Shown here: piece after piece, positions 32,609 to 43,231 of the stretch
How positions within the stretch are numbered: position 1 is the first letter of the stretch
How the letters are laid out: each line of letters opens with the position of its first letter
Assembly (NCBI RefSeq): GCF_029867415.1
Contig: NW_026705322.1
Span: 392,344 to 456,343, forward strand
DNA length: 64,000 bases
Reading direction: 5' to 3'
Source of the DNA: Vicia villosa
Taxonomy: Eukaryota; Streptophyta; Magnoliopsida; Fabales; Fabaceae
Notes under the pieces: generated by a model
Told to the model about the DNA's origin: nothing
Seen by the model: only the letters and a program-made list of their open reading frames with translations
Databases searched by the model: none
Translations under genes and position numbers: made by a program

Positions 32609-34688
32609 TTTGGTTTGAGTTTATTTGGTTTTATGATACTCCTTAAGTATTTCATCAATAATTTCTTATTTTTAGATCTTTTTTAACATCTCTTTTATAT
32701 GTTTTAATTAATAATTTGATTTCTGTTATGATTGGTTCTGACTTTGTGATTATTTTATGATACTTTGACTTAACTTCATTAATATCATTGGATCTAAGAT
32801 GTTGATAGGTTTGAAAGAACCAAATCTACAATATTAGATGAATGATATTAATGATAGTATGAGTTTTCTTCCCCCTCTTCTTCCATTCTTTTGACTAGTG
32901 GGTGTACGTCTTGTGTGAATTCATTGTGTAGAGTTTTTTATTCTATCAATCCTCTGATGAATCATCAAGATGAAATCTCATAAAAATCAAAAGAAATTCA
33001 TCTGGATACCATGGTTCTAATCTACTTCTTCCCCTTTTTTCTTTGTCCCATATTAGAGACTGATCATTCGCGGCCTAAACCTATGTTTACAAGCCCAAGG
33101 ATGGTTGATTATTTGATACTTGGTTCAAAAAATTTGAATGCTTGTTATGTAGAGGCTTGGATTCTATCAATCTTCTGAAAAGTTTTCATAAACTTTGACC
33201 TAAGTTCATTGGTCATCCATTATTGATCATTCAAGCTAACTACTAAGTATTGATTTCTAACAATTGACAATTAACAATTAACTTTACTTTATGCCTTTTA
33301 TTATCTTGTCTTTATTTTTTATGCTTTATGCTTTACCATCTATCATTCATCATCATGTTTATGTTTATACAATTTTTCCTTTATCCACTTGGACATATGT
33401 TCATGCTTATGCTCATTTTCTCTTGTCCACTTGGAGCATACTCTACTTTGGTGCTTAAGATACCAATAATCAACTTGAATCATAAAAGACTTAATGTGGA
33501 TTTGGACTTTGGTTGCCTTACCCTAAGCTTGGAGAATGGACCTATGGACTTAGAATTAGGATCTTGACCCTACCATTTTGGAGTTTCATCTGAGTTCTTG
33601 ATACTTTAATTATATTGTGCTTGTTTGTCTGAAAGTCCTTGGAGTTTACTCCAAGGCATTGGGTTGTTTCTCTTTGTGTATGCAGGTGGTTCTTTGAAAG
33701 TCCTTGATGGTTAATTTCAAGGCATTGTGATAAAGAATTCATCTGAACATAGTTGTTACTCTGCCCAATTTTTGCCTCAAGTTCTCATGGTGTATTTCCA
33801 AGGATTTTTGCAAGTTATACATGGAGATGTTATGTTCATATGAAGCCTAGTTCATCTGATACTTGGTATTGTGCTTGCTTGGTTATGGTTTAAATCCAAA
33901 GGATGGGGAATCTACGTTGACTTCTTAATGTCAAGTGTTGGCTTCTTATTTGGTTAGATCGTTCTTTTCCTTAGCTTTTACCTTATGCTTTAGGTAGTCC
34001 CTTCATATCCTCCCATCTTCTTTGATTTTAAAAATCTTCTCCCTTTTTCAAAATCTTCTTATGTTTGTGAAACTTCTTTTAAAAAATCTTTCTTTAAAAA
34101 TATCTTTTGCCCTTAATGGCTTTTGATAAATGCTTAATTCATGTTAAAATGTCATTTTAAAACATAGCATTTATCTTACTTAAATGACGAGTTTATAACA
34201 TAAAAACCCCAATTATTGAATAAAGTATTATTGTGCAAAGTTCACTTGTTTGGTTTACATCTGTGTAGGAAATAGCTTTAAAGCAAAAATCAACAATCAA
34301 AGAGTTCGCGTAACGAACTATATTTCGCGTAGCAAACATTCAGAGGAGCGAACTCCAGTGAAGTCAAAGACAAAATCCAGACAACAGACAATTTTCTAAG
34401 ATAATGTATAGCGAAGGCCCGATTCGCTAAGCGAACCATATTCCGCGTAGCAAACAAAGTCAGAAGAAAATTCACTCAGTTTCACTACCATCGAGCAGTA
34501 ACGCAGGAAGTTCGAGTAGCGAACTATATTTCGCGTTGCGAACTGTGGTGGTTTCTAGAAGATATTTGAAAGACTTAAGGCTGGAAAAAGGAAGTTCGCG
34601 TAGTAAAAGTTGGCGGTCTGCTGAAAGCGGTTCAAAGACTTAACCATGAAGCAAAAATTCATGTAACAAAATCAGGCGGCCAGAACAG

Positions 34689-34698
34689 CTATAAATAG
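34689..34698 (+). promoter_or_regulatory. TATA box in first LTR of element I
   Basis: CTATAAATAG, about 565 bp into the LTR, just downstream of the cluster of palindromic words. The copy in the second LTR is at 40207-40216. Confidence 0.65.
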
Positions 34699-35066
34699 AG
34701 CAGAAACACAGTTCAGAAGGGAGATTCTAGTTTTTACTCTTTTAATACAATATACTCTTGTAACAGAAGTAGGAATAGAAGAGGTTTTAAGTAGAAAAGG
34801 GCTGGATATAAATCGAGAGTCGGGAAATCGTCGTTTATGTCGTTCCAACTCAATTCTTCCATTGTTCATCAAGCTACCATGGGTAGCTAAATCCCTATCT
34901 TGTTGGAATTGGTCGTTGGTCACCGAAACAATATGTATCTTCTTTGATCATGGCATTATATATAAATTATGTTTGAATCATGATTGTTGTTATCTTTGTT
35001 TTATCCTTTATTTCATGGATTGAATTGATATTGACAAATACGATTCTAATCTCGATCCAAGATAAC

Positions 35067-36625
35067 TGTGAATACAAGATCACACTCACAAAGATGTTTT
35101 TGATTCATGGCAAACTCAACAAGCATTCAAGCAACAAGGTACAAGCAGAAGAACTCGAAGAAAAGCAAGCCTTGGTCTCTCATAACAGAGCAGGTCGACC
35201 TACTATGCACACAGGTCGACTCAACACAAGCAAAATAAGAGGAACTCAGAAAATCAGCAGTTAGGTCGACCTACTCCCAACACAGGTCGACCTAAAATGA
35301 AGAAATTTACATATCATTCTGCTAGGTCGACCTACACAACAACTAGGTCGACCTACTCTGAGAAAATATCCCCAACGCATCTGAAGTGGATTTTGGTCGA
35401 CCTACTTCCTTGACAAGTCGACCTAACTGGGAACAAATGACATCCAAAGAATATGCAGCTCTGTTAGGTCGACCCAGCCCTAAATTAGGTCGACCTATCT
35501 GATCAAAACTGACATCCAAAGGATATGCAGCTCTGTTAGGTCGACCCAGCCCTAAATTAGGTCGACCTATCTGATCAAAACTGTCAAAATCTCTGGTTTT
35601 CTCTGCATCAACTGAAAAGCTCTCATATATATTGTCCAAGGTTCAATTATTGAGAAATAACACCAACGACTGAAAGATACACAAAGGCTTCTCATCTTCG
35701 TTCTTCGTCATCTCCAACACAATTACACATAATCATTCTTGCATTGAGGGTTAGTGATCGAGTTCGATAACGTCCATGGAACGGAATTGAAGATTCCTAG
35801 TGGGTGAAGATTTGTGGGGTTTTTGGTGAATAAAATCCGAGGGTTTTGTCCTCCAAGATAGGTGTTTCTTGGGGGTTTTTATCAAGAGGTTTCATCGAGG
35901 ATCCATCTGAGTGTGAAGATTGAAGAACAAGGGTTCAAGGCAATTCAAGACACTGCAGAAAAGGGATCAAGTGAAGCTCTTGGATCACCTTGATCTGACT
36001 CAAGATTAAGGGTGAAGAAGATTCAAAGGATCGACATAATTGGTTTATGGTTTATCGCTTTGTTATCTTCTTTGTATAAACTGCTTTCAACATTAATGAA
36101 AGATTTCCTAATTTCAGTTTGGAATTGGGGGCAGACGTAGTCGTAGCGAGGACGATCGACGAACTGCCTAAACAAATATCGTGTTCTTGTCGCTTTTACC
36201 TTTTCATTTACGTTCTGTTCATATTTGGTTATAATAGAAAATTGATCAACGATTCGAGTGTTAAGATTGTGAATTAAGAACTTATATAAACATCACAATC
36301 CATCACATATTGAATCACCATCAATTTGATCATTATCACCAAGTGTTTTTGCTTCTTTCACTATTACTGCATTGCAAACGTCGTTCATCATATAAGAAGT
36401 TAATTGATTTTCAATAGAGCAACGTATTGATTCTATAGTGTATTCTCTTATCGTTTATCTCAAGCTGGTTAGTGGTTTTAACACATATACAATCGTTTCA
36501 ATAGTGGTTCGGAATAGACGCGAGTCGATTCAGAATCACTTCCGCTTAAAGTTCAATTAATTCCCCAAAACTGTGAAAGATCTATTCACCCCCCCCCCTC
36601 TGGATCCTAAGGCCAGCGTCTAACA
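35067..36625 (+). mobile_element. Element J: solo LTR of a SIRE-type copia element (1559 bp) inside element I
   Basis: TGTGAATAC...GTCTAACA with TSD ATAAC (35062-35066 and 36626-36630). The second copy of the host LTR carries the unoccupied site with a single ATAAC, proving the boundaries. Its 3' end (CACCCCCCCCCCTCTGGATCC) resembles the end of the P LTR (CACCCCCCCCCCTCTTAGG), hence the SIRE assignment. It contains twelve AGGTCGACCT-type words (35190-35575) followed by a TATA-like CATATATATT at 35624. Confidence 0.87.
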
Positions 36626-37065
36626 ATAACAACTATTAAATTCTAAATGATAGACATATATTTAGATTTAATATTCACTAAAAGTATCAGATCTTATTGC
36701 TACCGTATTGTTTAATAGGCTGAGAAATCTTCTATTAAACCATAAGGTAAGAAATCTCAACAAAGTTTAGACATGAACTTTGCTTGTGTGTGATACGTGA
36801 TGATCTTGAAACATTCATAACTTGTGTATAACTGATCTGAGATATACATATTGAATTGGTGGATGAAAAGCAATTCCCAACAAGTCTATTCCTCTGAAAC
36901 TTATCTTTCATTATTTACGCATTTTTACTTTCCATACTTTAAACCAAACAATCTTGAAACTTTATGCTTAGAATTATAGAAGTTGTTGAACAGTTTTGAT
37001 ATCGCCCCAATCCCTGTGGATACGATGAACACAATACTTACATTTGATTTTACTCAACATCAAAT

Positions 37066-37083
37066 TGGCGTCGTTCCCGGGGA
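37066..37083 (+). other. Primer-binding site, internal region 1 of element I
   Basis: TGGCGTCGTTCCCGGGGA, three bases after the LTR end. It differs by two bases from the site of O at 50973, which is the usual Athila form (reported as tRNA-Asp). Confidence 0.7.
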
Positions 37084-37221
37084 TTGGCGTTTAAGATATT
37101 AAAATATCACAATAGTTTTATACTTCTAAGTTGTGTAAATTTGTTATATATTGTATATATTTGTTTTTCGCAACGTTTGTTCAAGTGTGTGCTTAGGTTT
37201 GAACTTTATGTTTATGCTTCA

Positions 37222-38012
37222 AAGCATGGTAACTCTTCATGGAAATCATCAGGTTCTCACCCAAACAATGGAAGAATTAACCAAGAAATTATCCAATCCT
37301 CCACAATAAGTAGCCTTTTGTGAGCTTTGTACAGGTGACCATCAAACTGGATTTTGTCCTCTGACTAATGAAGAAATTAATTATTTGGGAGAAAATCAGA
37401 ATCCATACAAAAGTTGTACTCAGCCTGACAAACTCTTAAAAATAGAAGACACGTTGAATCAGTTTATGCAGCTGTCCATGGAAAACCAGAAAAATACAGA
37501 GGCTTCAGTCAGAAAACATGAAATGCAAGTAGGACAGATAGCAAAATAGCTGGCTGAACAACAAAAAGGAACCTTCACCACTAACACTAAAAATAATCCA
37601 ACAGAAACCAACATTCCAATCACAACAAATAGTGGTGGAGCGGTTAAAACGAAAGTTAGGGAGAGTGTGGAAAAGGAGAAAGTTGTTAGTGAAAATCAAG
37701 AAGAAAAAGAAAAGATTGAGAAAAAGGAGGAAGAAAACAATGATGATCCTGAAAGCATTACATTACCAGTTATCATTGAAACTAGAAAAGTGGATTAAAC
37801 TTTGATTGACCTTGATTCAAGCACCAATCTTCTTCCGTTGTCCTTCCTTGAAAAGACCGGTAATCAGGATATAGAGCCTACAACAATGTTAGACAACAAG
37901 GAAGGTCATTCAAAGACTGAAACTCCTGATGAAATAGGCCTATAATTAAACAGCATAAATACCAAAGTAAGACCAAATGACTATGCGTTGAAGAATTCAT
38001 ATAAACCACCCT
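37222..38012 (+). pseudogene. Gag C-terminus and protease remnant, internal region 1 of element I
   Basis: Aligns with the more open copy at 41178-41965. It contains the knuckle CELCTGDHQTGFC, then NQFMQLSMENQKN and Gln-rich helices, and the LIDLDSSTNLLPLSF protease piece. Compared with the second copy, TAA replaces CAA (near 37306) and TAG replaces CAG (near 37547); both are C-to-T changes. It is a dead reading frame. Confidence 0.75.
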
Positions 38013-39642
38013 AACACAAGCGTCGAGCTAATGACGTTAAACAAGCACTTGTTGGGAAGTAACCTAACCTGTTACATCTTTATTTTCTTTTCTCCATAAT
38101 TAATTGAATTAGTAAGAATAAAATAACATGGCATGGCACAATTGAAATTTTGCAAAAAACTAAATTCTGCAGAGTTTGCTAAGCGAAGCCCTGTTCCACT
38201 AACCGAAAATAGCAGAATCAGCAAAAATACCAATAATGCCATTTTATTCACTTTAAGTTTTTTGTGTCTTTTTATTAATTATTAGTTGTAGGTGTCATAC
38301 GACCAATCCATAATGTTTTGCTTGAAAATTTGTCCTCCGAAAAAAGATGGAAAGGCAAGGAGTTGAAGATCAAATTCACATGAATCAACAAAGGTACAAT
38401 GCTAAAGATACAAACTTTTTAAAGGATTACATATACCAAGGTACTTGTTTATTGCTTTCTTAAAGTTTAGCATGCATATGACATGAGTAACATGCATAAA
38501 GTCAATTCATTCAATCATATGCAATAACATGTTTTCATGATGAATCACTTGATTCGAAAAACCATAAAAAGTGTGGTAACCTTCCATTGTTCACCGTATG
38601 CTTAGGAGACTGACAAGTTCTTGTTTTAACTCGTTTAATTCATGATTAATTTTGCATTTATGTTGATATTTGTGGAGACATAGAAAGGATCCAGGCAATT
38701 ATTTGAAATTGAACATAACTACTAAAACCAAATATAGCCTCATTATCCCTTGTGAGTGAGTGATCATTTGCAAACCCTTTTGAGCCATGTGACAATGAGT
38801 CCATCATTTATGAACTCAACAATACATTAAATAAACCACTTAATGGATATTGTTCTATATCTTTGAAAATCATAAAATTTCATATATGATATATTCTACT
38901 TTTCCTTGAATAATACCTTGAAACCATTAAATATCCTTTTGCCAAATCTTAAAGAAGCATTCAAAGAAAATGTGAGGTTTTCCTAAAGTTGGGGAGGAAA
39001 AGAAAAAGGTCTTTTTCAAGAAAAAAATAGAAAAGATGAAAGAAAATAAAAATGAAAAAAGAGAGGGAAATGAATACCAAAGAAGAATGTTCAAAAGAAA
39101 GAAACTAGAAAGGTAGGTTGAGTAATATATGTAAAAAGAATCTCAACTTATGAATGCTCTTCTAAAAAGAAAAATCAAAAACCTTTTTGTTTCCATTAGC
39201 CATTGGAAAAACACTTCATTGGTACCTTGGCCACATTACAACCATAAGAAGACCTTAGTGATCTTTGTCTTTGCATATCAACATATTTTGCTTAGATGAA
39301 TGTATGAATTAATCAAGATGTTAGCAAATTTGTCATGTGAGAGATCAAAATGCCTCACCATTTTCGCTTATACAAAAGGTGTGATAAGTGTAATTCATGA
39401 CTAACATGTTTATGCTTTGGATTGCTTGACATAAATTTTATGTGAAAGACTTGTTTCATGAATATGTCTAAATGCTAAAGAAAGTAGCAATGCATTAACT
39501 CTTGGATGTGCAACTTCTAAATACCATGTGCCTTGATTACTACATTGAAATATTTGGTTGATCATGTGCGAATTGGTATAGAAACTCTTGCTCTTATTTT
39601 ACTTTGATTGAGGACAAACAAAGATTCAAGTTGGGGAGTGTT
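38013..39642 (+). other. 3' non-coding part of internal region 1 (element I)
   Basis: No coding sequence. It contains decayed TTCGCTAAGCGAA-like words near 38178-38210, a purine-rich stretch at 38990-39140, and the polypurine tract CAAGTTGGGGAGTG at 39627-39640 before the next LTR. Confidence 0.65.
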
Positions 39643-41014
39643 TGATAAATACTTGATTCATGTTAAAATGTCATATTAAAACATATCATTTATCTTACTT
39701 AAATGACGATCCTATAACATAAAAACCCCAATTATTGAATAAAAGTATTATTGTGCAAAGTTCACTTGTCTGGTTTACATTTTTGCAGGAAATAGCCTCA
39801 AAGCAAAAATAACAATCAGAGAGTTCGCATAGCGATTGCTCGCATAACGAACAATAGTTCGCTTAGCAAACTCTAGTGAAGTCAAAGACAAAATCCAGAT
39901 AAAAGACAATTCGCTAAGCGAATGTATAGAGAAGGCCCGATTCGCTAAGGGGACCATATTTCGCGTAGCGAACAAAGTCAGAAGCAATTTCACTCAGTTT
40001 TACTAGCAGCGAGCAGTAGCGCAGGAAGTTCGAGTAGCAAACTATATTTCGCGTAACAAACTGTGGCGGTTTCTAGAAGATATTTGAAAGACTTAAGGCT
40101 GAAGAAAGGAAGTTCGCGTAATAAACATAGGAGGTTTGCTGAAAGCGGTTCAAAGACTTAACCATGAGGCAAAAGTTCGCGTAGCGAACTCAGGCGGCCA
40201 AAACTGCTATAAATAGAGGAGAAACACAGTTCAGAAGGGAGATTCCATTTTTAACTCTTGTAATACAATATACTCTTGTAACAAAAGTAGGAATAGAAGA
40301 GGTTTTAAGTAGAAAAGGGTTGGATATACATTGAGAGTCGGGAAATCATCGTTTATGTCGTTCCAACTCAATTCTTCCATTGATCATTAAGCTACCATGG
40401 GTAGCTAAATCCCTATCTTGTTGGGAGTGGTCGTTGTTCACCAAAACAAGATGTATTTCATTTGATCATGGCATTATATATAAATTATGTTTGAATCGTG
40501 ATTGTTATTATCTTTTTTTACCCTTTATTACATGGATTGAATTGATATTGACAATACGATTCTAATCTCGATCCAAGATAACAACTATTAAATTCTAAAT
40601 GATAGATATATATTTAGATTTAATATTTACTAAAAGTATCAGATCTTATTGCTACCTTATTGTTTAATAGGCTGAGAAATCGTCGATTAAACCATAAGGT
40701 AAGAAATCTCAACAAAGTTTAGACATGAACTTTGCTTGTGTGTGATACGTGATGATCTTGAAACATTCATAACTTGTGTATAATTGATCTGAGATATACA
40801 TATTGAATCAGTGGATGAAAACCAATTCCCAACAAGTCTATTCCTCTGACACTTATCTATCATTATTTACGCATTTTTATTTTCCGTACTTTAAACCAAA
40901 CAATCTTGAAACTTTATGCTTAGAATTATAGAAGTTGTTGAACAGTTTTAATATCGCCCCAATCCCTGTGGATACGATAAACACAATACTTACATTTGAT
41001 TTTTCTCAACATCA
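39643..41014 (+). repeat. Second (middle) LTR of element I (1372 bp)
   Basis: TGATAAATAC...CAACATCA, preceded by the purine tract GTTGGGGAGTG of internal 1 and followed by the primer site of internal 2, so it serves as 3' LTR of one unit and 5' LTR of the next. TATA box at 40207-40216. Palindromic words at about 39823-40190. It lacks J and shows the empty site CCAAGATAACAACTATT near 40575. Confidence 0.88.
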
Positions 41015-41017
41015 AAT

Positions 41018-41035
41018 TGGCGCCATAGCCGGGGA
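41018..41035 (+). other. Primer-binding site, internal region 2 of element I
   Basis: TGGCGCCATAGCCGGGGA. It is altered at different positions from the copy at 37066, so the two units diverged independently from a common site. Confidence 0.68.
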
Positions 41036-41177
41036 TTGGCGTTTAAGATATTAAAATATCATAATAGTTTTAAACTTCTAAGTTGTGTAAATTTGTTATA
41101 TATTGTATATATTTGTTTTTCGCAATGTTTGTTCCAGTGTGTGCTTAGGTGTGAACTTTTTGTTTATGCTTCAAAGC

Positions 41178-41756
41178 ATGGCAACTCTTCATGGAAATCA
41201 TCAGGTTCTCACCCAATCAATGGAAGCATTAACCAAGAAATTATCCAATATTCCACAACAAGTAGCCTTTTGTGAGCTTTGTACAGGTGACCATCAAACT
41301 GGATTTTGTCCTCCAATTAATGAAGAAATTAATTATTTGGGAGACAATCAGAATCCATACCAAAGTTGTACTCAGCCTGACAATTTCTCAAAAATAGAAG
41401 ACACATTGAAACAGTTTATGCAGCTGTCCATGGAAAACCAGAAAAATGCGGATGCTTCAATCAGAAAATATGAAATGCAAGTAGGACACATAGCAAAACA
41501 GCTGGCTGAACAACAAAAAGGAACCTTCACCAATAACACTCAAAATAATCCAATAGAAACTAACATTCCAATCACAACAAATAGTGGTGGAGCGGTTAAA
41601 ACGAAAGTTAGGGAGAGTGTGGAAAAGGAGAAAGTTGTTAGTGAAAATCGAGAAGAAAAAGAAAAGATTAAGAAAAAGGACAAAGAAAACAATGATGATC
41701 CTGAAAGCATTACATTACCAGTTATCATTGAAAATAGAAAATGGATAAAACTTTGA
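41178..41756 (+). pseudogene. Gag C-terminal fragment, internal region 2 of element I (Athila)
   Basis: Open for about 193 codons from MATLHGNHQ. A knuckle CELCTGDHQTGFC near residue 31, then NEEINYLGDNQNPYQ, the Athila phrase QFMQLSMENQKNADASIRKYE and a VGHIAKQLAEQQ helix, and a Lys/Glu-rich tail. The matrix/capsid half of Athila Gag is absent between primer site and this start. The frame is lost by a one-base shift just before the protease piece. Confidence 0.75.
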
Positions 41757-41965
41757 TTGACCTTGATTCAAGCACCAGTCTTCTTCCGCTGTCCTTCCTT
41801 GAAAAGACCGGTAATCTGGATATAGAGCCTACAACAATGTTAGACAACAAGGAAGATCATTCAAACACTAAAACTCCTGATGGAATAGGCCTAGAATTAA
41901 ACAGCATAAATACCAAAGTAAGGCAAAATGACGATGCTTTGAAGAATTCATATAAACCACCCTAA
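41741..41965 (+). pseudogene. Protease fragment of element I
   Basis: Short frame with TLIDLDSSTSLLPLSFLEKT, the relic of the Athila protease active-site region. O has DLGASVSLMPLS at the equivalent place, so DLG has become DLD here and the active site is lost. No RT follows. Confidence 0.65.
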
Positions 41966-43231
41966 CACAAGCGTCGAGCTAATGACGTTAAACAAGCACT
42001 TGTTGGGAAGTAACCTAACCTGTTACATCTTTATTTTCTTTTCTCCATAATTAATTGAATTAGTAAGAATAAAATAACATGGCATGGCACAATTGAAATT
42101 TTACAAAAAAACTAAATTCTGCAGAGTTCGCTAAGCGAAGCCCTGTTTCGCTAAGCGAAAATAGCAGAATCAGCAAAAATGCCAATAATGCCATTTTCTT
42201 CACTTTAAGTTTTTTGTGTCTTTTTATTAGTTATTAGTTGTATGTGTCATATGACCAATCCATAATGTTTTGCTTGAAAATTTGTCCTCCGAAATAAGAT
42301 GTAAAGGCAAGGAGTTGAAGATCAAATTCACATGAATCAACAAAGGTACAATGCTAAAGATACAAACTTTTTAAAGGATTACACATACCAAGGTACTTGT
42401 TTATTGCTTTCTTAAAGTTTAGCATGCATATGACATGAGTAACATGCATAAAGTCAATTCATTCAATCATATGCAATAACATGTTTTCATGATGAATCAC
42501 TTGATTCGAAAAACCAAAAAAAGTGAGGTAACCTTCCATTGTTCACCGTATGCTTAGGAGACTGACAAATTCTTGTTTTAACTCGTTTAATTCATGATTA
42601 ATTTTGCATTTATGTTGATATTTGTGGAGACATAGAAAGGATCAAGGCAATTATTTGAAATTGAGCATAACTACTAAAACCAAATATAGCCTCATTATCC
42701 CTTGTGAGTGAGTGATCATTTGCAAACCCTTTTGAGCCATATGACAATGAGTCCATCATTTATGAACTCAACAATACATTGAGTAAACCACTTAATGGAT
42801 ATTGTTCTATATCTTTGAAAATCATAAAAGTTCATATATGATATATTCTACTTTTCCTTGAATAAAACCTTGAAACCATTAAATATCCTTTTGCCAAATC
42901 TTAAAGAAGCATTCAAAGAAAATGTGAGGTTTTGTTAAAGTTGGGGAGGAAAAGAAAAAGGTCTTTTTCAAGAAAAAAATAGAAAAGATGAAAGAAAATA
43001 AAAATGAAAAAAGAAAGGGAAATGAATACCAAAGAATAATGTTCAAAAGAAAGAAACTAGAAAGGTAGGTTGAGTAATATATGTAAAAAGAATCTCAACT
43101 TATGAATGCTCTTCTAAAAAGAAAAATCAAAAACCTTTTTGTTTCCATTAGCCATTGGAAAAACACTTCATTGGTACCTTGGCCACATTACAACCATAAG
43201 AAAACCTTAGAGATCTTTGTCTTTGCATATC
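41966..43231 (+). other. 3' non-coding part of internal region 2 (element I), truncated
   Basis: Matches 38013-39270 of internal 1. It holds two intact palindromes TTCGCTAAGCGAA at 42127-42139 and 42147-42159. It stops at CTTTGCATATC (43231), where element K begins, about 370 bp before the expected LTR. Confidence 0.7.

Larger units (their letters stand above)
16425..34123 (+). mobile_element. Element G: old Tat/Ogre-type LTR (16425-19234 and 32614-34123), split by element H
   Basis: The start TTTCATACCCCCATTTTTTA follows an ATGGGGCATC purine-rich tract and resembles the Ogre LTR start TGTCATACCCCAAAATTT of element H. A strong TATA box lies 1.78 kb in, at 18202-18210. Element H interrupts it with a clean TTTGG duplication, so 19234 joins 32614. 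The right end is not visible because element I starts at 34124. No coding sequence is apparent in either half. Confidence 0.58.
34124..37062 (+). repeat. First LTR of element I (1375 bp without J)
   Basis: TGATAAATGC...CAACATCA. It aligns with the LTR at 39643-41014. J plus its duplicated ATAAC accounts for the extra 1564 bp. TATA box at 34689-34698. Upstream, 34300-34660, are about eight GTTCGCGTAGCGAAC-like words, many with one half decayed. Confidence 0.87.
34124..43231 (+). mobile_element. Element I: two tandem units of a short non-autonomous Athila element sharing the middle LTR
   Basis: Order: LTR (34124-37062, containing J), internal 1 (37063-39642), LTR (39643-41014), internal 2 (41015-43231). 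Both LTRs start TGATAAAT and end ATCA; both are followed by a primer site related to TGGCGCCGTTGCCGGGGA. Each internal region keeps only the Gag C-terminus and a piece of protease; capsid and pol are missing. Internal 2 is cut at 43231 by K, so a third LTR may have existed. Athila identity comes from the Gag and primer-site style. Confidence 0.85.

Noticed and set aside
33328..33742. ORFs between H and I
   Set aside because: Within non-coding element G LTR sequence; low complexity and no domain.
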